A stretch of DNA of 64,000 nt from Semisulcospira habei (taxonomy: Eukaryota > Mollusca > Gastropoda > Semisulcospiridae), in the NCBI GenBank assembly GCA_036245525.1, contig BTPG01000001.1, positions 174,907,402-174,971,401 on the forward strand, read 5' to 3'. Position numbers and translations under genes: made by a program. This document shows positions 1-11,944 of the stretch, in pieces. Each line of letters starts with the position of its first letter. The first letter of the stretch is position 1. The notes below the pieces were generated by a model that made no database searches, had not been told where the DNA came from, and saw nothing but the letters and a program-made list of their open reading frames with translations.

Positions 1-600
1 AAAGTCTGCAAGAGGCATAGACGTTCAAAAGTCCTCACCACCTAAGGGTCGTTATGAGAATCTATGCATATTGCTCGAGATTTTATCTGATAGTGTTACT
101 CAAACTGAGGAAGTAGATGCGGACTAAGTAACGATTATAATCCACATCTGCAAGAGGCACAGATCCTCATGAGTCGCCTCTGCCCGCGGGTTCATGAAAA
201 TCTACGCCTCTGACTGGTTCCATTCATGCTCATGTTTCTCAAATTGAGTCTAACTTAAAACAGCCATGACTGTAACCAAATGGCAGGCAAGCACCGCAAA
301 AACATAAACAGTGAGAGAGTCTGCCGGCCAAGTTACCAAGATGTGTTGACAAGTTTGACATCGAAAATGCCGAAAAAATATTTTTTTTTATTTTGACTTA
401 TGGATTTTCAAAATGACCTATTGATTTTATGTTCCTCCGGTCATATGACTTATTGACTGCAAAACTCAACCTAATCACTGACAAGGAACAGCGTTTGGAG
501 TCCCTGCTATGTTAAAAAAGCATAAGAGTCATGGCACAGCGATAAACTACAAAAATATTAAAAAAGAAAGGAAGGAACCAGAAAAGTTCAGACTTCTCAG
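1..600. other. Non-coding start of window with hairpin-repeat remnants
   Basis: No gene is recognised here. Two degraded copies of a short hairpin repeat (arms of the type GCAAGAGGCATAGATCCTCATG) are visible at about 11-70 and 148-208. The rest is A/T-rich unique-looking sequence. Confidence 0.5.
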
Positions 601-603
601 ACA

Positions 604-1404
604 GTGCAGAAAATCGAGTTGTGCTGCCAAGAAATCATGTCCTGGATGTCGACCAACATGCTGAAGTTAAATGATGATAAGACTGAGACAATTATGTGTG
701 GACCCAAGAACAAACTGGGTGTGGAATCTCTTGATGCCATCTGTGTTGGTGAGTCTCTCATCCCTTTCTCCAAGACTGTCAGAGATCTTGGTGTCTTTGT
801 CGATACCAGTCTTACCATGGAAGACCATATCAGTGCTGTTGTCAGGGGATGCTACTTCCATCTTCGCTCCCTTGGGAAACTACGACCTGCCCTGACAGCC
901 AAAGCTGCAAATACTATCGCCGTTGCCCTTGTCATATCCAGACTGGACTTCTGTAACAGCTGTCTTTGGGGTCTGCCAGAGCAACAACTCAGACATCTTC
1001 AACTGGTTCAGAACACTGCCGCCAGAATTGTCACAAGAACCAAAAGAAGGGAGCATATCACACCAGTCTTTAAGTAGTTTCACTGGCTTCCAGTCAAGCA
1101 AAGAATTGATCACAAGATTCTCACTTTGTGCCACAAGTCTATAAATGACCCAGACTCACCAGAGTGCCTCCAGAAAATAGTCCCACGCCATAACCCTCCA
1201 AGGCAGCTCCGTTCTGCTGTCCGGTTCAAACTCTGCACCCCAAGTGTTGAAAGCCACACAAAGAAGCAACTTGGTTTCCGGGCATCTTCACACTGTGGAC
1301 CCAGACTGTGGAATGGACTACCACAATCCTTGAGGGACATTGACTGCATTGGCACCTTCAGGAGGTACCTGAAAACCCAACTGTTTCTTGACTTTTTATT
1401 CTAG
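604..1404 (+). pseudogene. Non-LTR retrotransposon reverse transcriptase, C-terminal fragment
   Basis: The reading frame encodes the thumb and C-terminal part of a CR1/Jockey-like reverse transcriptase. Visible landmarks are MSWMSTNMLKLNDDKTE, the SRLDFCNS motif and an NTAARIVTR segment, followed after an in-frame TAG (1075-1077) by the LPV and GPRLWNGLP motifs in another frame that runs to 1404. A loose CATCATCATC tail follows near 1508. The catalytic domain with the YADD box is missing, so this is a 5'-truncated dead LINE copy. Clade assignment is by motif style only. Confidence 0.8.
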
Positions 1405-2416
1405 GACTACTGTGCACCAGAAGTTGCATGTGTGTGTGGGTTTTTTTGGGTTTTTTTGCGCCCTGAACATGCTGCTAGCATGGAGTGGTTGCGCATTACC
1501 AGTGGACATCATCATCATCAAAGCAACCTACCTGGTCCTCCTATGCCACCATAAACTCATGTAGAAGGTTCTAGTCAATGCACAAGCCACTGTTAGGTAC
1601 TGTGATGTGAACGATTTCAGACCACGATTTTGTCCACAAGAAATTGAAGAATTTGGGATAAATAAATTCCACACCATTAGCATATAATGATGGTAGCAAG
1701 AAAACATTTACAAAACTTGACAGCAAGATGACTTCATATATTCTTGTGCATAATTATTTTGACGCCTCATTCTTACTAAATATGAAAACACTGTATTCCT
1801 TGAGAAGGCTCTTAACGGGAAGAAAAAGAAAAATACTAAGTAATTCTGCACCACCATCTAATACTTTTACCAAGACAAATCTGCGGCAGAGATAAAAGCA
1901 TTACGTGTTCCAAAATGGCAATTTTTTTCTGGTCTAACGATGAAAACAACCTACCCCACGCAACGGATCCACTCTAATTCCATTGGAATGGTTAACTGGA
2001 TGTAAGATGGATCTAAGTGACAGCAAGAATTATTTTTCTACAGTGTTTGGTTATTTTTCTGTGCATGTTTGAATTATGCACAGTTTATTTTTTGGCCCAG
2101 TATGAATGTTTTCTTTATGTAATTCATGATTGACAGTCTTCAGTTCTAGAGACTGATTCAGCTTTTCCAAATCCCAGAAAGCTGAATTTCAGCTCTTTGG
2201 TTCAGATAGAACTAGAACAGCCCTTTAGCTGAGAGCAGATTATGGGCAGTAGATGTTTTCAGCCATTTCAATTTTGGGCACTTTCAATGTTACCCATGAG
2301 GTCTTGCTTTAGGGTGACTTCCAGGTACTTTGCTTATGTCACTGTTGTAGGGGTTAACCATGGACGTGGTACTTGGTCTCAAGCAGCTACCACTTGAGGG
2401 CAAAAAGAAGGAATGG
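1405..2416. other. Intergenic, no gene recognised
   Basis: A/T-rich sequence with no convincing coding signal. The first 120 bases are the 3' end of the preceding LINE fragment. Confidence 0.4.
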
Positions 2417-3222
2417 TCACTTGCCTGGATGAAAGATGCATTTCCATAAATCCATTTGCTGAAAATCTTGCTGTAGTTGGTTGCAGTTGGGGACTAATCT
2501 GATTCTGTAGATGGCCTTATCATTGGTGAGAAGGCGCATAGAGATGAGCATCACTGGCAAGTCAATTTTAATGTGTGCCAGAAATAGTGACGGCCCCAAG
2601 ACAAAGCCCTGTGGCACTCTGAACTTTTACTGCATATCTCTGGCACTTGCCGCTAACAATGACCGCTTGATGCTTGTCACTCTGGAGACCTTTGAGCCAT
2701 GAGTTAATCTTGCCAGTGACTCCATTAGCAACTGATTTGTGCAACAGCAAACTGTCGTTAACCATGACAAAGGCCATGGTAAAGTCCAGTGCTTAAACTT
2801 CAGTTAGTCTGACGGTGAATTAGCTGTTTAAAATAGTTCACCACTACCTGGTATACATCACTCCCCTGAAACTATGTGTCACATAATATGTTGTTACTGG
2901 TTTCTTCTGATGTTTTCAACCCATCTGTTGTAGTGTGTCAGACCTGAATGGGTCAGGTGGACTGCATTTGCTGCATGAATAATGCACTCCACTAAACTAG
3001 GATGTCACCCTGCGCTTTTTCACAGAATCCAGCAAACTTGACATGGAGCAATAGCCTACAGTTGGCCAAACCATCTTGAGTATGACAGTGGATGTCTGAG
3101 TGCCAAACGTTTTGAAGACCAGGGTCAGTTATGTGGGCCCCATCATCTTGCAGGGCCTTGCTCAGTGGCTTGTTGAGATCCGTCACGGCAACGCACCCCG
3201 ACTTTTCCTTGTTTGCTAACAA
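2417..3222 (-). pseudogene. Decayed LINE reverse transcriptase core
   Basis: Read on the - strand in several frames, the region resembles the core of a non-LTR reverse transcriptase. One frame holds the fingers/palm region (about 2777-2568, with a LLLHKSV...WLKGLQSDKHQAV stretch). Another holds MPQGFVLGPSLFL (the VPQGxxLGPxLF motif) followed by a degenerate LTNDKAIY in place of the catalytic FADD box, then a QLQQDFQQ segment. Frames change between the pieces and the catalytic Asp pair is gone, so the copy is dead. Confidence 0.7.
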
Positions 3223-3680
3223 CAGTATCTTAGCTCATCCGTCGCATCTACTTGGGTTGGTCAGCCTGAAATTGATGTATTCTTTTGAGTTTGGGGCATG
3301 TTTGGATTTTCTTTGAAAAACTGATGACTGCTTCAGTCTAGCATGGGAGAAAACAGGAAAATATTAAGGAGGACAAGCAGAAAGCATAGATGGTTGGGGG
3401 GAGCAGGGTGTTGATTGTTTTTCTTCATGGCAAACTTCCACCTTCAGATTCAGATTCACGTCAGCCTGTGTTTTATTTGAAGGTTTGTGTTGCATGTTTA
3501 GTTCTCTATTTTCAGATCAAAACACATTGTAGACTTCAATTCTGCAACAATGATTTTAACCCCTTCCCTGTCACTGGCCACAGATTGTGTTTCATTATCT
3601 TTCTAACTAGTTTCTTAACTCAAGGCCACAGAGCTTCATCCGTCCAACTCCCATTAACTTGGATACAAAGATGGGGTCAG

Positions 3681-3740
3681 GAAGAGGTATAGATCCACAT
3701 GAGCCCCCGTAACTGCGGGGGGCTCATGAGGCTCTTTGCT
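3681..3740. repeat. Hairpin repeat, family B
   Basis: Short inverted repeat: an arm of the type GAGGTATAGATCC..CATGAGCCCCCG folds against CGGGGGGCTCATGAGG. The same roughly 65-bp hairpin recurs at 19201, 46174, 47182, 48302, 55675 and 59131. Confidence 0.75.
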
Positions 3741-4048
3741 GCTTTCATTTTGGTATTGCTTGTGCTCCAGCAGCGAAGGGGTGAATATGTTTCATTCATA
3801 GTTTCTGGCATGTATAGTTGTTTCAGTTCACATTTATTTTTCTAAATTGTTTTATTGTTGGTTCAGAGATAGTTGTTGGTTACATTTCACTATTATATAG
3901 CCAAGCATGTGTGTTTACCGGACAGTTGTCTGACGTTTGTTGCACCTTTAACCCATATCATACTGAGTTTAAAAGCTTCAAATTTGTACACTGCCATATA
4001 TGCAAGCTGCATTATAGTACTACAGATAAGGATATAGACCAATGGCTT

Positions 4049-4119
4049 TAGTTCAAGGGTGGTGCCAGAATAGCTTGGCGCCTAGAGGTGCCAAGCTATT
4101 CTGGCACTACCCTTGTACT
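4049..4119. repeat. Hairpin repeat, family A
   Basis: Inverted repeat of about 70 bp: GTTCAAGGGTGGTGCCAGAA with its complement TTCTGGCACTACCCTTGTAC around a short loop. Same family as 5756, 26821, 52434, 53210 and 63306. Confidence 0.75.
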
Positions 4120-4252
4120 ATTTTAGTCAAACTTATTTCACACACTGGTGTAATCCGAATGATAAGGGTTTAGGCAGCAGAGATGAGTACTCGCCTAAAT
4201 TGGACTCTACTCAGTTAGGATGGGTGTTGAGGGGGTTTATAGGGACTACTGT

Positions 4253-4790
4253 CTCAGCTTGAACAAGCAGCTGCACTGGCTGCCTGTAAAATTTCGCTGC
4301 CAGTACAAAATTGCAATTTTCCCCTATCAGCATTTTGACGGATCTCTCCCACCGTACCATTCTGTCAAGCTGTCTGTTTATCAGCCATCATGCACCCTCC
4401 GTTCCTCCAGTGAAAAACTTTTTTAAAATCCCAAAGCTTAACATGAAAACTGTTGGAGAGCATTTTTTCACCTTTTTAGCCCCAAGTGTGTTTAACTCGC
4501 TGACAATTGAAATGCGGAATCTACCCACATTGTCACAGCTCAAAGCTCACTTAAAGACTTTTCTTTTCTGTCAGGCATTTAACATTTAGCTCACCTTTAG
4601 CTAACTGTTGACTGACAGCCTTTTATTCTGATTCTAGAGGGAAGTGGATGTAATGTGTTCGGAAGGGATGGGGTGGTTTAAAGTAGTGTTAATTGTGCGT
4701 GTCTGAGAGAGAGGGTGTGCTGTTATGCATGCCCAGTGAGTCCAGTGTTTTCCTGGAGAACAGCACTATACAAGAACTTATTATTATTAT
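4253..4790 (+). pseudogene. LINE 3' fragment, same family as the copy at 50510
   Basis: The translated sequence (LHWLPVKFRCQYKIAIF, then KTVGE and MRNLPTLSQLKAHLKTFLF in a second frame) matches the C-terminal end of the better preserved LINE at 50510-52086. The untranslated 3' end also matches, including the sequence just before the TTATTATTATTA tail at about 4780-4792. One frame break near 4425 separates the pieces. It is a severely 5'-truncated insertion. Confidence 0.8.
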
Positions 4791-6640
4791 TAGGATGGGT
4801 GTTGAGGAAGTTTATAGGGACTACTTCTCAGCTTCAGTCACAGAGATTTCATTTCTTTAATCCCAAATCACAAAACTTAAGATCTGAACCATTGGAGAGA
4901 AGAACCCGGTAGAGAAAGAAACACACTTAGCAAAGACAGTTACAACACAATTTATTAATATTTCGGGTAAATACCCTTTTTCAAAATAGACAAACAAACA
5001 AGTTAGTATAGAGATCCGTTGCTACTTATCTTATTGCAGAAGGAATGTGGCAACTGAAGAATGTGACGTAAAACAAAAGAAGAAGAACAAAAGTGCGTAA
5101 AATAAGAGAAGAAGTAATATGAAAATGACGTCAAAGAAAAATCATAAGAGAGAGACAGAAAGTGATCGCAAGCTAGAATGAGAGTGTGTGCTCACACGCA
5201 CTCTTGGTTGGGTTCTTCTCTGCACTTCACACGCTTGGTAGTCACATTTTTGGTTTGGACTGAACCATCGCAGTTTTGTGACAACACTGTCGATATGGGT
5301 CACAAGGAGTGTCTTTCATGATTGTGAAAATGTAAAACATATGGCAGTCAAGTCGCATACTTTTTAACATCTATCTCACCATACACATAAATTCAGAAGA
5401 CCACACATTTCTTTGTGCCTCTACTTACCAGCAATGCGGGGAGCATGTTGCGGAGTAAGATGGTCGTTCTGTATCTTTCTGCTTGAACACATTTTCTGTG
5501 ACTATAGCACTATTTCTCTGTACAGTAAGATTCTGTATTGCAATAAGTTTATATTGCACTCTGCCTGCTGTTGTAACTACATTTGCTGTATGGAGCATGA
5601 GTAGGACGCATTTATCGATTCATTTTGCAACTGAATGTATTAATGTTTGTTTTTTTAAAGTAAACCAACCAATTGGGAGCCAGGCACCTGTCCAGTACAG
5701 TGGTGCACATTAACTCATTCAGCCCAGACACACCACAGCAAGACATGGATCGAACATGATAGTTCAAGGGTGGTGCCAGAATAGCTTTGCGCCCATAGGC
5801 GCCAAGCTATTCTGGCACCACTCTTGAACTATCATGTACAATCTGTCTCTAGAACTGTAATACAGTCCTTCAGAGGGCAACTTTAAAATTTGGGGATTTC
5901 GGTCCTTTGGTAGAATGTGTTAAACTTAAAACTTCATTTCCATAAGCATGAATACGATACAAATACAATCAAAACTTGATATAGCAATGCGATTTCCATT
6001 CAGTATGTTGCCATGCAAAACATGCTACATCCAAATTCCACCTTTTTTGGAACCACTAATATGACTCAAAGAGCAGAATGGCACAATAACTTTCGACAGA
6101 TGACCCAGTTTACATCATACTTTCAGTCTGAATGCATCCAACATCCCCAAAAATCTCTTCTCTTAGCAGACAAAAATTTGTGTCATGTTCATTTCACAGT
6201 CGGATGCAAAATTTGGTACTGCATTTCACAATTTATGTAAACTAGCAATCATAAAAACGACTTGAGCTAATTGTTCTATCTCAGACCCACTTCGGATTAT
6301 GGAAACGTAGCATAGCTTTTAAACTCCCAAATGTGTGTGTGTGTTCTGGGAGTTTAAGAGTTAATTTGTTTGGTCTGTAACACAGTTAATACATGGATTC
6401 AGGTGTAATGTGGTCTGAATCAACTGTATCATAAGTATGTTGGATTCAGGTGAAATATTGCTTTGTCAGGTGTGATTCTTGTATTTGCTCATTCATTATT
6501 AATGGGATTAGGACACTTTAATATTGTCACAGAGCCAATAATTCCTGTCCATTATATTGACAGCTGGTTCATCAAAATAATTTGTGGCATCCTGTAATGC
6601 TTGCGATGTGTCTAATGTATATTATCACAGTTTCAAATTT
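4791..6640. other. Intergenic, repeat scraps
   Basis: No gene recognised. About 4935-5045 resembles one half of the long palindrome at 10035-10171, and 5756-5836 is a family A hairpin. The remainder is A/T-rich without coding signal. Confidence 0.45.
5756..5836. repeat. Hairpin repeat, family A
   Basis: CATGATAGTTCAAGGGTGGT pairs with the complementary ACCACTCTTGAACTATCATG across GCGCCCATAGGCGC. About 80 bp, nearly perfect. Confidence 0.8.
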
Positions 6641-6929
6641 ATTGATACATTCATTATGATCATGATCTATTGTGGTCGTCGAGTCGCTGAACTGCTGAAC
6701 ATTTGACCAGCTCCCTCCACTTATCTCGGTCACGAGCCAGGCTTTGCGTCTCTGCAAACACTTTTCCCAGTCCACTCTGTGATGTTGTCCGCCCACGTTT
6801 TTCTCTGTCTGCCTCATTTCCTGCCACCCATAACGCTGACCTGCAGGATTGTTGTGGAGAGGTTGTTGGCTCGATTGACATGGCCATACCATTTCATCTT
6901 TCTCTTTTTGACGGTGGTGAAGATCCAAG

Positions 6930-7260
6930 TCAGTGGTCAAGAACTGGAGATGGTGAGTCAGTTCAAGTATCTAGGCTGTCATCAGTGAGGAAGGATCAAG
7001 AGCTGACATTTTGTCCAGAGCAGCACAAACAACTGCAACCATTTCAAAGCTAAGACCTATTTAGAGAGACAAAAATATCTTTCTTAAAACAAAAATCAGA
7101 CTTTTGAAAGCACTAGTCCTCTCAATCTTCTCGTATGCATGTGAGGCATGGACATTAACAGCTGAACTGCAGTGAAAAGTCCAGGCACTTGAAATGAGAT
7201 GCTACAAGGAACACATATCAAACAAAGAAGTGCGTAGCACCATCAGGCATGAAGCTGGCA
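6930..7260 (+). pseudogene. LINE reverse transcriptase C-terminal relic
   Basis: Across frames the sequence reads as the connection region typical of retrotransposon reverse transcriptases: an SQFKYLGC motif, then an LKTKIRLLKALVLSIFSYAC-like stretch and an AWTLTAELQ motif. Frameshifts and stops show it is dead. It is a different LINE family from the copies at 604 and 50510. Confidence 0.6.
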
Positions 7261-7439
7261 ACTATACGTCAAATGATACATTAATGCTGTTTTATTGATT
7301 AATTGTCATGATTCACATCCTGGCCTGTTTATGTAGCATCAGCATGTACATAACTTAAGCAAGTAAGTTGACCATTTAAAGGGTGGGCTTGATTGTTGTT
7401 TTGCTCACAAACATTTGAGTGACTGCTTGAAAAGTTGAA

Positions 7440-7839
7440 TCCCCCACCTGGGTCTGCCCTGGGGGACTTGGGTGGGGTTAACTACTTTTTAGTTCCCAGG
7501 GTCACCCTGGTCAGCCCCACAGGGTGGGTTTTCTTCTCTATTCTGGGGCATGTGTTTCTGTCTACCCTTGGTCCATTCGCCTGTATTTGCCTTTTTAAAA
7601 CTCTCCCAACTGTCTGCGCTGCCTGTAGCTCTTGATATTGGATGTGTGTTGCTAAATGGTCTTGGCTTTATTTAGGCCCCATGTCGTAGGTTTATTTAAC
7701 GTATTGGACCGGCTGGCGACATACATTCAATATTCTGTTGTGTTTTTTTTTTTCACAAGCAGTGCAGGCACGTCCTGAGAAAGCATTGTTGCTGTCGGGA
7801 CGTTAAGCAATGTACAATCAATATCAATCAATCAATCAA
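7440..7839 (+). repeat. SINE-like repeat with AATC tail, copy 1
   Basis: About 400-bp repeat starting CCCCACCTGGGTCTGCCC and ending TGTACAATCAATatcaatcaatc. It is flanked by a 13-bp direct repeat TTGAAAAGTTGAA (7427-7439 and 7840-7852), so it is a target-primed insertion. It is non-coding; the tandem tail suggests mobilisation by a LINE. Confidence 0.85.
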
Positions 7840-7852
7840 TTGAAAAGTTGAA

Positions 7853-8968
7853 GGTCAGAGAAGGTCAAAGAAATTATGTGAATTGGTCATGCATATGAGC
7901 TATACGGGCTTTGCTATCATTTTAAAAAAATCTGTATTATTAACACCATTGTGCATGTAGCCCCCATGTTACATGGTAGTCATAGTCGTAGTATGATACA
8001 ATCTCACCAGACGCACCTATGTAGGGTTCTTGTAAAAAAAAACTTCACTCCGCTGCAACTCGTCACAAGTGGCACAAGGTTGTAAACCACACTGGAGTAA
8101 CAGATCCAACAGTACTTTATTCTCATGATGCAATGTCCGCACAATGTATCCACATTGCATTCACACTTTGTTTCTCTACAATGCATTCACAATTCTGATA
8201 CACTGCATCTTCCTTACAATGCACCAACACTGATACACAGTCTCTACAATGCATCAACACTTTTGACACACTGCGTCTCTCATACAATGTACACTCATAT
8301 TTATTAATGCGCTCTTTTATACTATTACAGATTTCCAGAACAATCCAGGAAGTTACACAACTCAACCAATCAGAAAAGAAAACGTAACCAAAACTCATTA
8401 ATATTTATTAAAAAGATCTATCTACAGCCTTGCACTAACATCTAGGCACATACCATAAATGTTGCTAACTGTAGCCAACGTGTACTATAAAGCTTTGACA
8501 TCATATTTGAAGTCACTAGAAAGGTCGTGACCCTGCCAGAACATTCCAGTTTAATGTAGGTCAAACTTTACAACAATATAGCAAAAATATTCATCATTCT
8601 AGCTACAAAAGTCCATAAATCATACTAAAAAGGTAAGTAATTCTTATCCAAAATAACTCTAATGAATATTGGATCTTTCCTATGACTAACATGCACATGC
8701 TCTCAAAACATAACACAACCACAAACGTAACACCCCACCTAGGTATGCCCTGGGGGACTTGGGTGTGTGTGTGGGGTGGGGGTGGAGGGGGGGGGGTGAG
8801 TTAAGGTGGGGAGAGATGAATCAGATAAGGATAGGCTTAAAACAGGAACAACTCAGAATGTTTCTAAAAGAAAACAAGTTGAGATGAACCATAACCCACA
8901 AAGTCCTTTCTACATGAGAGCTGTCCTCACTGTCAATAGTCTCTACCTTTTGTCTTTGACCTGATTCT
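7853..8968. other. Intergenic with short tandem repeat
   Basis: About 8126-8295 is a degenerate minisatellite of roughly 40 bp units built on TACAATGCATCAACAC-type sequence. About 8733-8770 resembles the start of the SINE-like repeat. A G-rich simple stretch occupies 8765-8805. No gene recognised. Confidence 0.45.
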
Positions 8969-9365
8969 ACCCCACCCGGGTCTGCCCTGGGGGACTTGGG
9001 TGGGGTTAGGTATTTTTTAGTTCCCAGGGTCACCCTGGTCAGCCCCACAGGGTGGGTTTTTCTCTCTATTCTGGGGCATGTGTTTCTGTCTACCCTTTGT
9101 CCATTCACCTGTATTTGCCTTTTTAAAACTGTCCCTACTGTCTGCACTGCCTGTAGCTCTTGATATTGGATGTGTGTTGCTAAATGGTCTTAGCTTTATT
9201 TAGGCCCCATGTGTTAGGTTTATTTAATGTGTTTGACCGGCTGGCGACATAGATTCAATGTTCTGTTTAGTTGTTGTTTTTTTTTTTTCACAAGCAGTGC
9301 AGGCACGTCCTGAGAAAGCCTTGTTGCTGTCGGGACGTTAAGCAATGTACAATCAATCAATCAAT
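8969..9365 (+). repeat. SINE-like repeat with AATC tail, copy 2
   Basis: Full-length copy of the CCCCACCCGGGTCTGCCC repeat with an AATC tail, bounded by a 13-bp direct repeat TTGACCTGATTCT (8956-8968 and 9366-9378). Confidence 0.85.
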
Positions 9366-10034
9366 TTGACCTGATTCTGATGTTGAATTATCTCCTATTG
9401 AAAAAGTCTTGCAGATCTGCCAGTGTGTCAGTGAGTTCTATAAGGGGCACAGGACATACGCGTCATTGATTTGTCAAACGTCATTTGTCATGACGTAAGT
9501 TTTAGTTTTTACATAATTTTATATTTTACACGATATGAGTTTCACTTTCGCATCATAGGCTTGAGAAAATGGTGACAGAACTAGAACTGCACGCTACAAT
9601 TTCAGTCTTGCTATAATTTGTGTGAAAGCAGGTTGACTTTACATGACATACTAAGTACATGGGTCACCTGCATGCTCTTCTGAAAGCGCGTCGATGTGTG
9701 TGTGCGTGTTAGTGCGTGCATGCGCGCACTCCAAACATCTCCAAGAGGCATAGATCCTCATGCGCCTGTTTGTGTAAGAGAGTCGCCTGCGCGAGAGAGG
9801 ATGACATCATATTTAGAGTATTATGTCAGTGTTTGCGTGGTGACGGTGTTGCCTCTTTTACTGTCTGACTTTCTCTAGAAGTAAAGGTTTTTTAGTGTTT
9901 TAATTCTTTTCTGAAAAGAATTAATTTTTACTAAAGAAGTTGAAAGGTTACAAAGCTGGCAAACAAACTCATTCAATGTCTTTCTCCAAACTAGCTATAT
10001 ATATGCAAAAGTTCAAGTAAATATGACAAAATTA

Positions 10035-10171
10035 CGCTTTGTCAAAACAGACAAACAAACAGAGAGATCAGTCGCTACTTATCTTCATTCGCAGAAGGAA
10101 TGTGGCACATTCCTTCTGCGAATGAAAATAAGTAGCGACTGATCTCTCTGTTTGTCTGTTTTGACAAAGCG
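10035..10171. repeat. Long near-perfect palindrome
   Basis: The left arm starting CGCTTTGTCAAAACAGACAA and the right arm ending TTGTCTGTTTTGACAAAGCG are complementary over about 66 bases with one 4-base gap and very few mismatches. The centre is GGAATGTGGCACATTCC. Related half-copies occur near 4935-5045, so it looks like two copies of one repeat joined head to head. Confidence 0.85.
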
Positions 10172-10261
10172 GATTTACCCGAAATATTAATCAATTGTGT
10201 TGTAACCATCTTTTCTAAGCGTGTTTATTTCTCCGTTGGATACTTCTTTTCAAGAGATACA

Positions 10262-10442
10262 GGCAGCGCAGACAGTAGGGAGAGCTTAAAAAAGAAAAAT
10301 ACAAGTTAATGGACCAAGGGTAGACAGAAACACATGCCCAGAATTGAGAGGAAAACCCACTCTGTGGGGCTGAGCAGGGTGACCCTAGGAACTAAAAAGT
10401 AGTTAACCCCACCCAAGTCCCCCAGGGCAGACCCGGGTGGGG
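10262..10442 (-). repeat. SINE-like repeat, reversed partial copy
   Basis: On the - strand this matches the 5' half of the CCCCACCCGGGTCTGCCC repeat; the 3' half with the AATC tail is absent. Confidence 0.75.
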
Positions 10443-11110
10443 GCCACTGTTTAGTTGCAAAGTAAGGTTAATGTTACACAGTATACAAAATGATCCAGGT
10501 GTACATCAGATAAAAACATAGCTATACACGCTGAAAACAACTGAATAATAATGCTCTTGTAATAAATATTTATGTTGACAATGGTTTTCTTATCTTATTA
10601 TTGTCTTTCGTCCCCAACTGCTGTTCCGTTTGCAAAGTTTTAAATGTTATACAGTATACAAATTGATCCAGGCAGACCAACCTCATAGTAGCACTCTTGT
10701 AATAAATCTTTATGTTGACAATGGTTTTCTTACCCCTTATTATTGTCTTTAATCCCCAGCCGCTGTTCCATTTGCAAAATTTTAAATGTTATAAATGTTA
10801 TACAATATACAAAATGATCCAGGCGGACCAACCCCATAATAACACTCTTGTAATAAATCTTTACGTAGTCAATGGCTTTCTTATCTTATTATCATCTTAG
10901 CTTAACAATTTTAGTAGTAATGCCGTCGGTAAGTATTTTTTGAAAAAATACATTTAGAGAAAAATTCATTTTGCCTGCCGGCTTATCATGTGTATGTGTG
11001 TGAGAGAGAGAGAGAGTGTTTTCTGCTTCTTGTAAATCAATGTATTTTTCTTGTTGTATGTGCTTGTTTTTGTATTTTGCTTTGTGTTTCATTACTGTGA
11101 TTGTAAAGCT

Positions 11111-11240
11111 TAGTTAGTTAGTTATTTGGGTTTAACGCCGAGCAGGCGACTAAGGCCATCTCACGGCGGTGTGATTGTAAAGCACCTAGAGCACCTTGGT
11201 AATTAGGCGCTATACAAATTACCTTTATTATTATTTATTA
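11111..11240 (+). repeat. Short dispersed repeat (TTAGTTATTTGGGTTTAACG)
   Basis: Begins TTAGTTAGTTATTTGGGTTT, includes the sequence AGGCGACTAAGGCCATCTCA and ends in a TTATTATTATTTATTATT tail. Its first 60 bases recur at 24551-24617 and, reversed, at 37318-37378 inside the Maverick. Probably a SINE fragment. Confidence 0.6.
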
Positions 11241-11944
11241 TTGTCCCCAGCAGGCTGATTGTTTTGCAAATTCAAAGGTTATACAGTATACAAAATGATC
11301 CAGGCGTCCATCAGCTAAAAACAAGCTATACCTGCAAAAACCAAACCAATAATAACACTCTTGTAATAAATCTGTATGAAAACAAAAATGCCGCGAGTGT
11401 CGGAAAATCTCATTTCATTTCTTTTGTAACTTTTCCAGTCTGTTGCGGATGTAATCCTTACTGTTTGTCCAGCGCCTATGTCTAAGTGCGGGCTCTTCTG
11501 TGATTGCCTGCTGTATCTCGGCCTTTCCAGGAAGTTTGTTTATGATGAGGTGTGCCTTGAAACGAGTTTGAACAGCATTCTCTTCAGCTTTCCCCCATGG
11601 TTTCCTTGTAAATCTAGCTTTCTTTCGAACAGGAGCTGACGCAGTACTGTCATCATCAAAACTATCTAGATTGTCATCAGGCTCTGGACGTCTTTTCTCT
11701 GTCATGCTCATTGATTTCTGTGTTGTTGACTTGCTACTTGCTTCATTCACAGGTGCTGTTTCTCCTGAGACCTCTCTGCAAGTTTCTGATGTGTCTTCAT
11801 TGTCAAAGTCAATCTCTTCATCATCGCCCAGCTCAGCTCTAATGCAACTCTCAAAATCTGTCATCCCATTGTTAACTGACAGAAGAATCTTTGCCACTTT
11901 TGCCTTTTAAAGGATGTCTTGAGGTTGGCGGTAGATATGGCGAT

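Larger units (their letters stand above)
9379..11410. other. Intergenic, repeat-rich
   Basis: No gene recognised. The stretch holds the long palindrome at 10035-10171, a reversed partial SINE-like copy at about 10262-10442, and an imperfect tandem array at about 10460-10900 and 11240-11400 (repeated words ATACAGTATACAAAATGATCCAGG and CTCTTGTAATAAATCTTTA). A short repeat beginning TTAGTTAGTTATTTGGGTTT is at 11111-11240. Confidence 0.5.
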
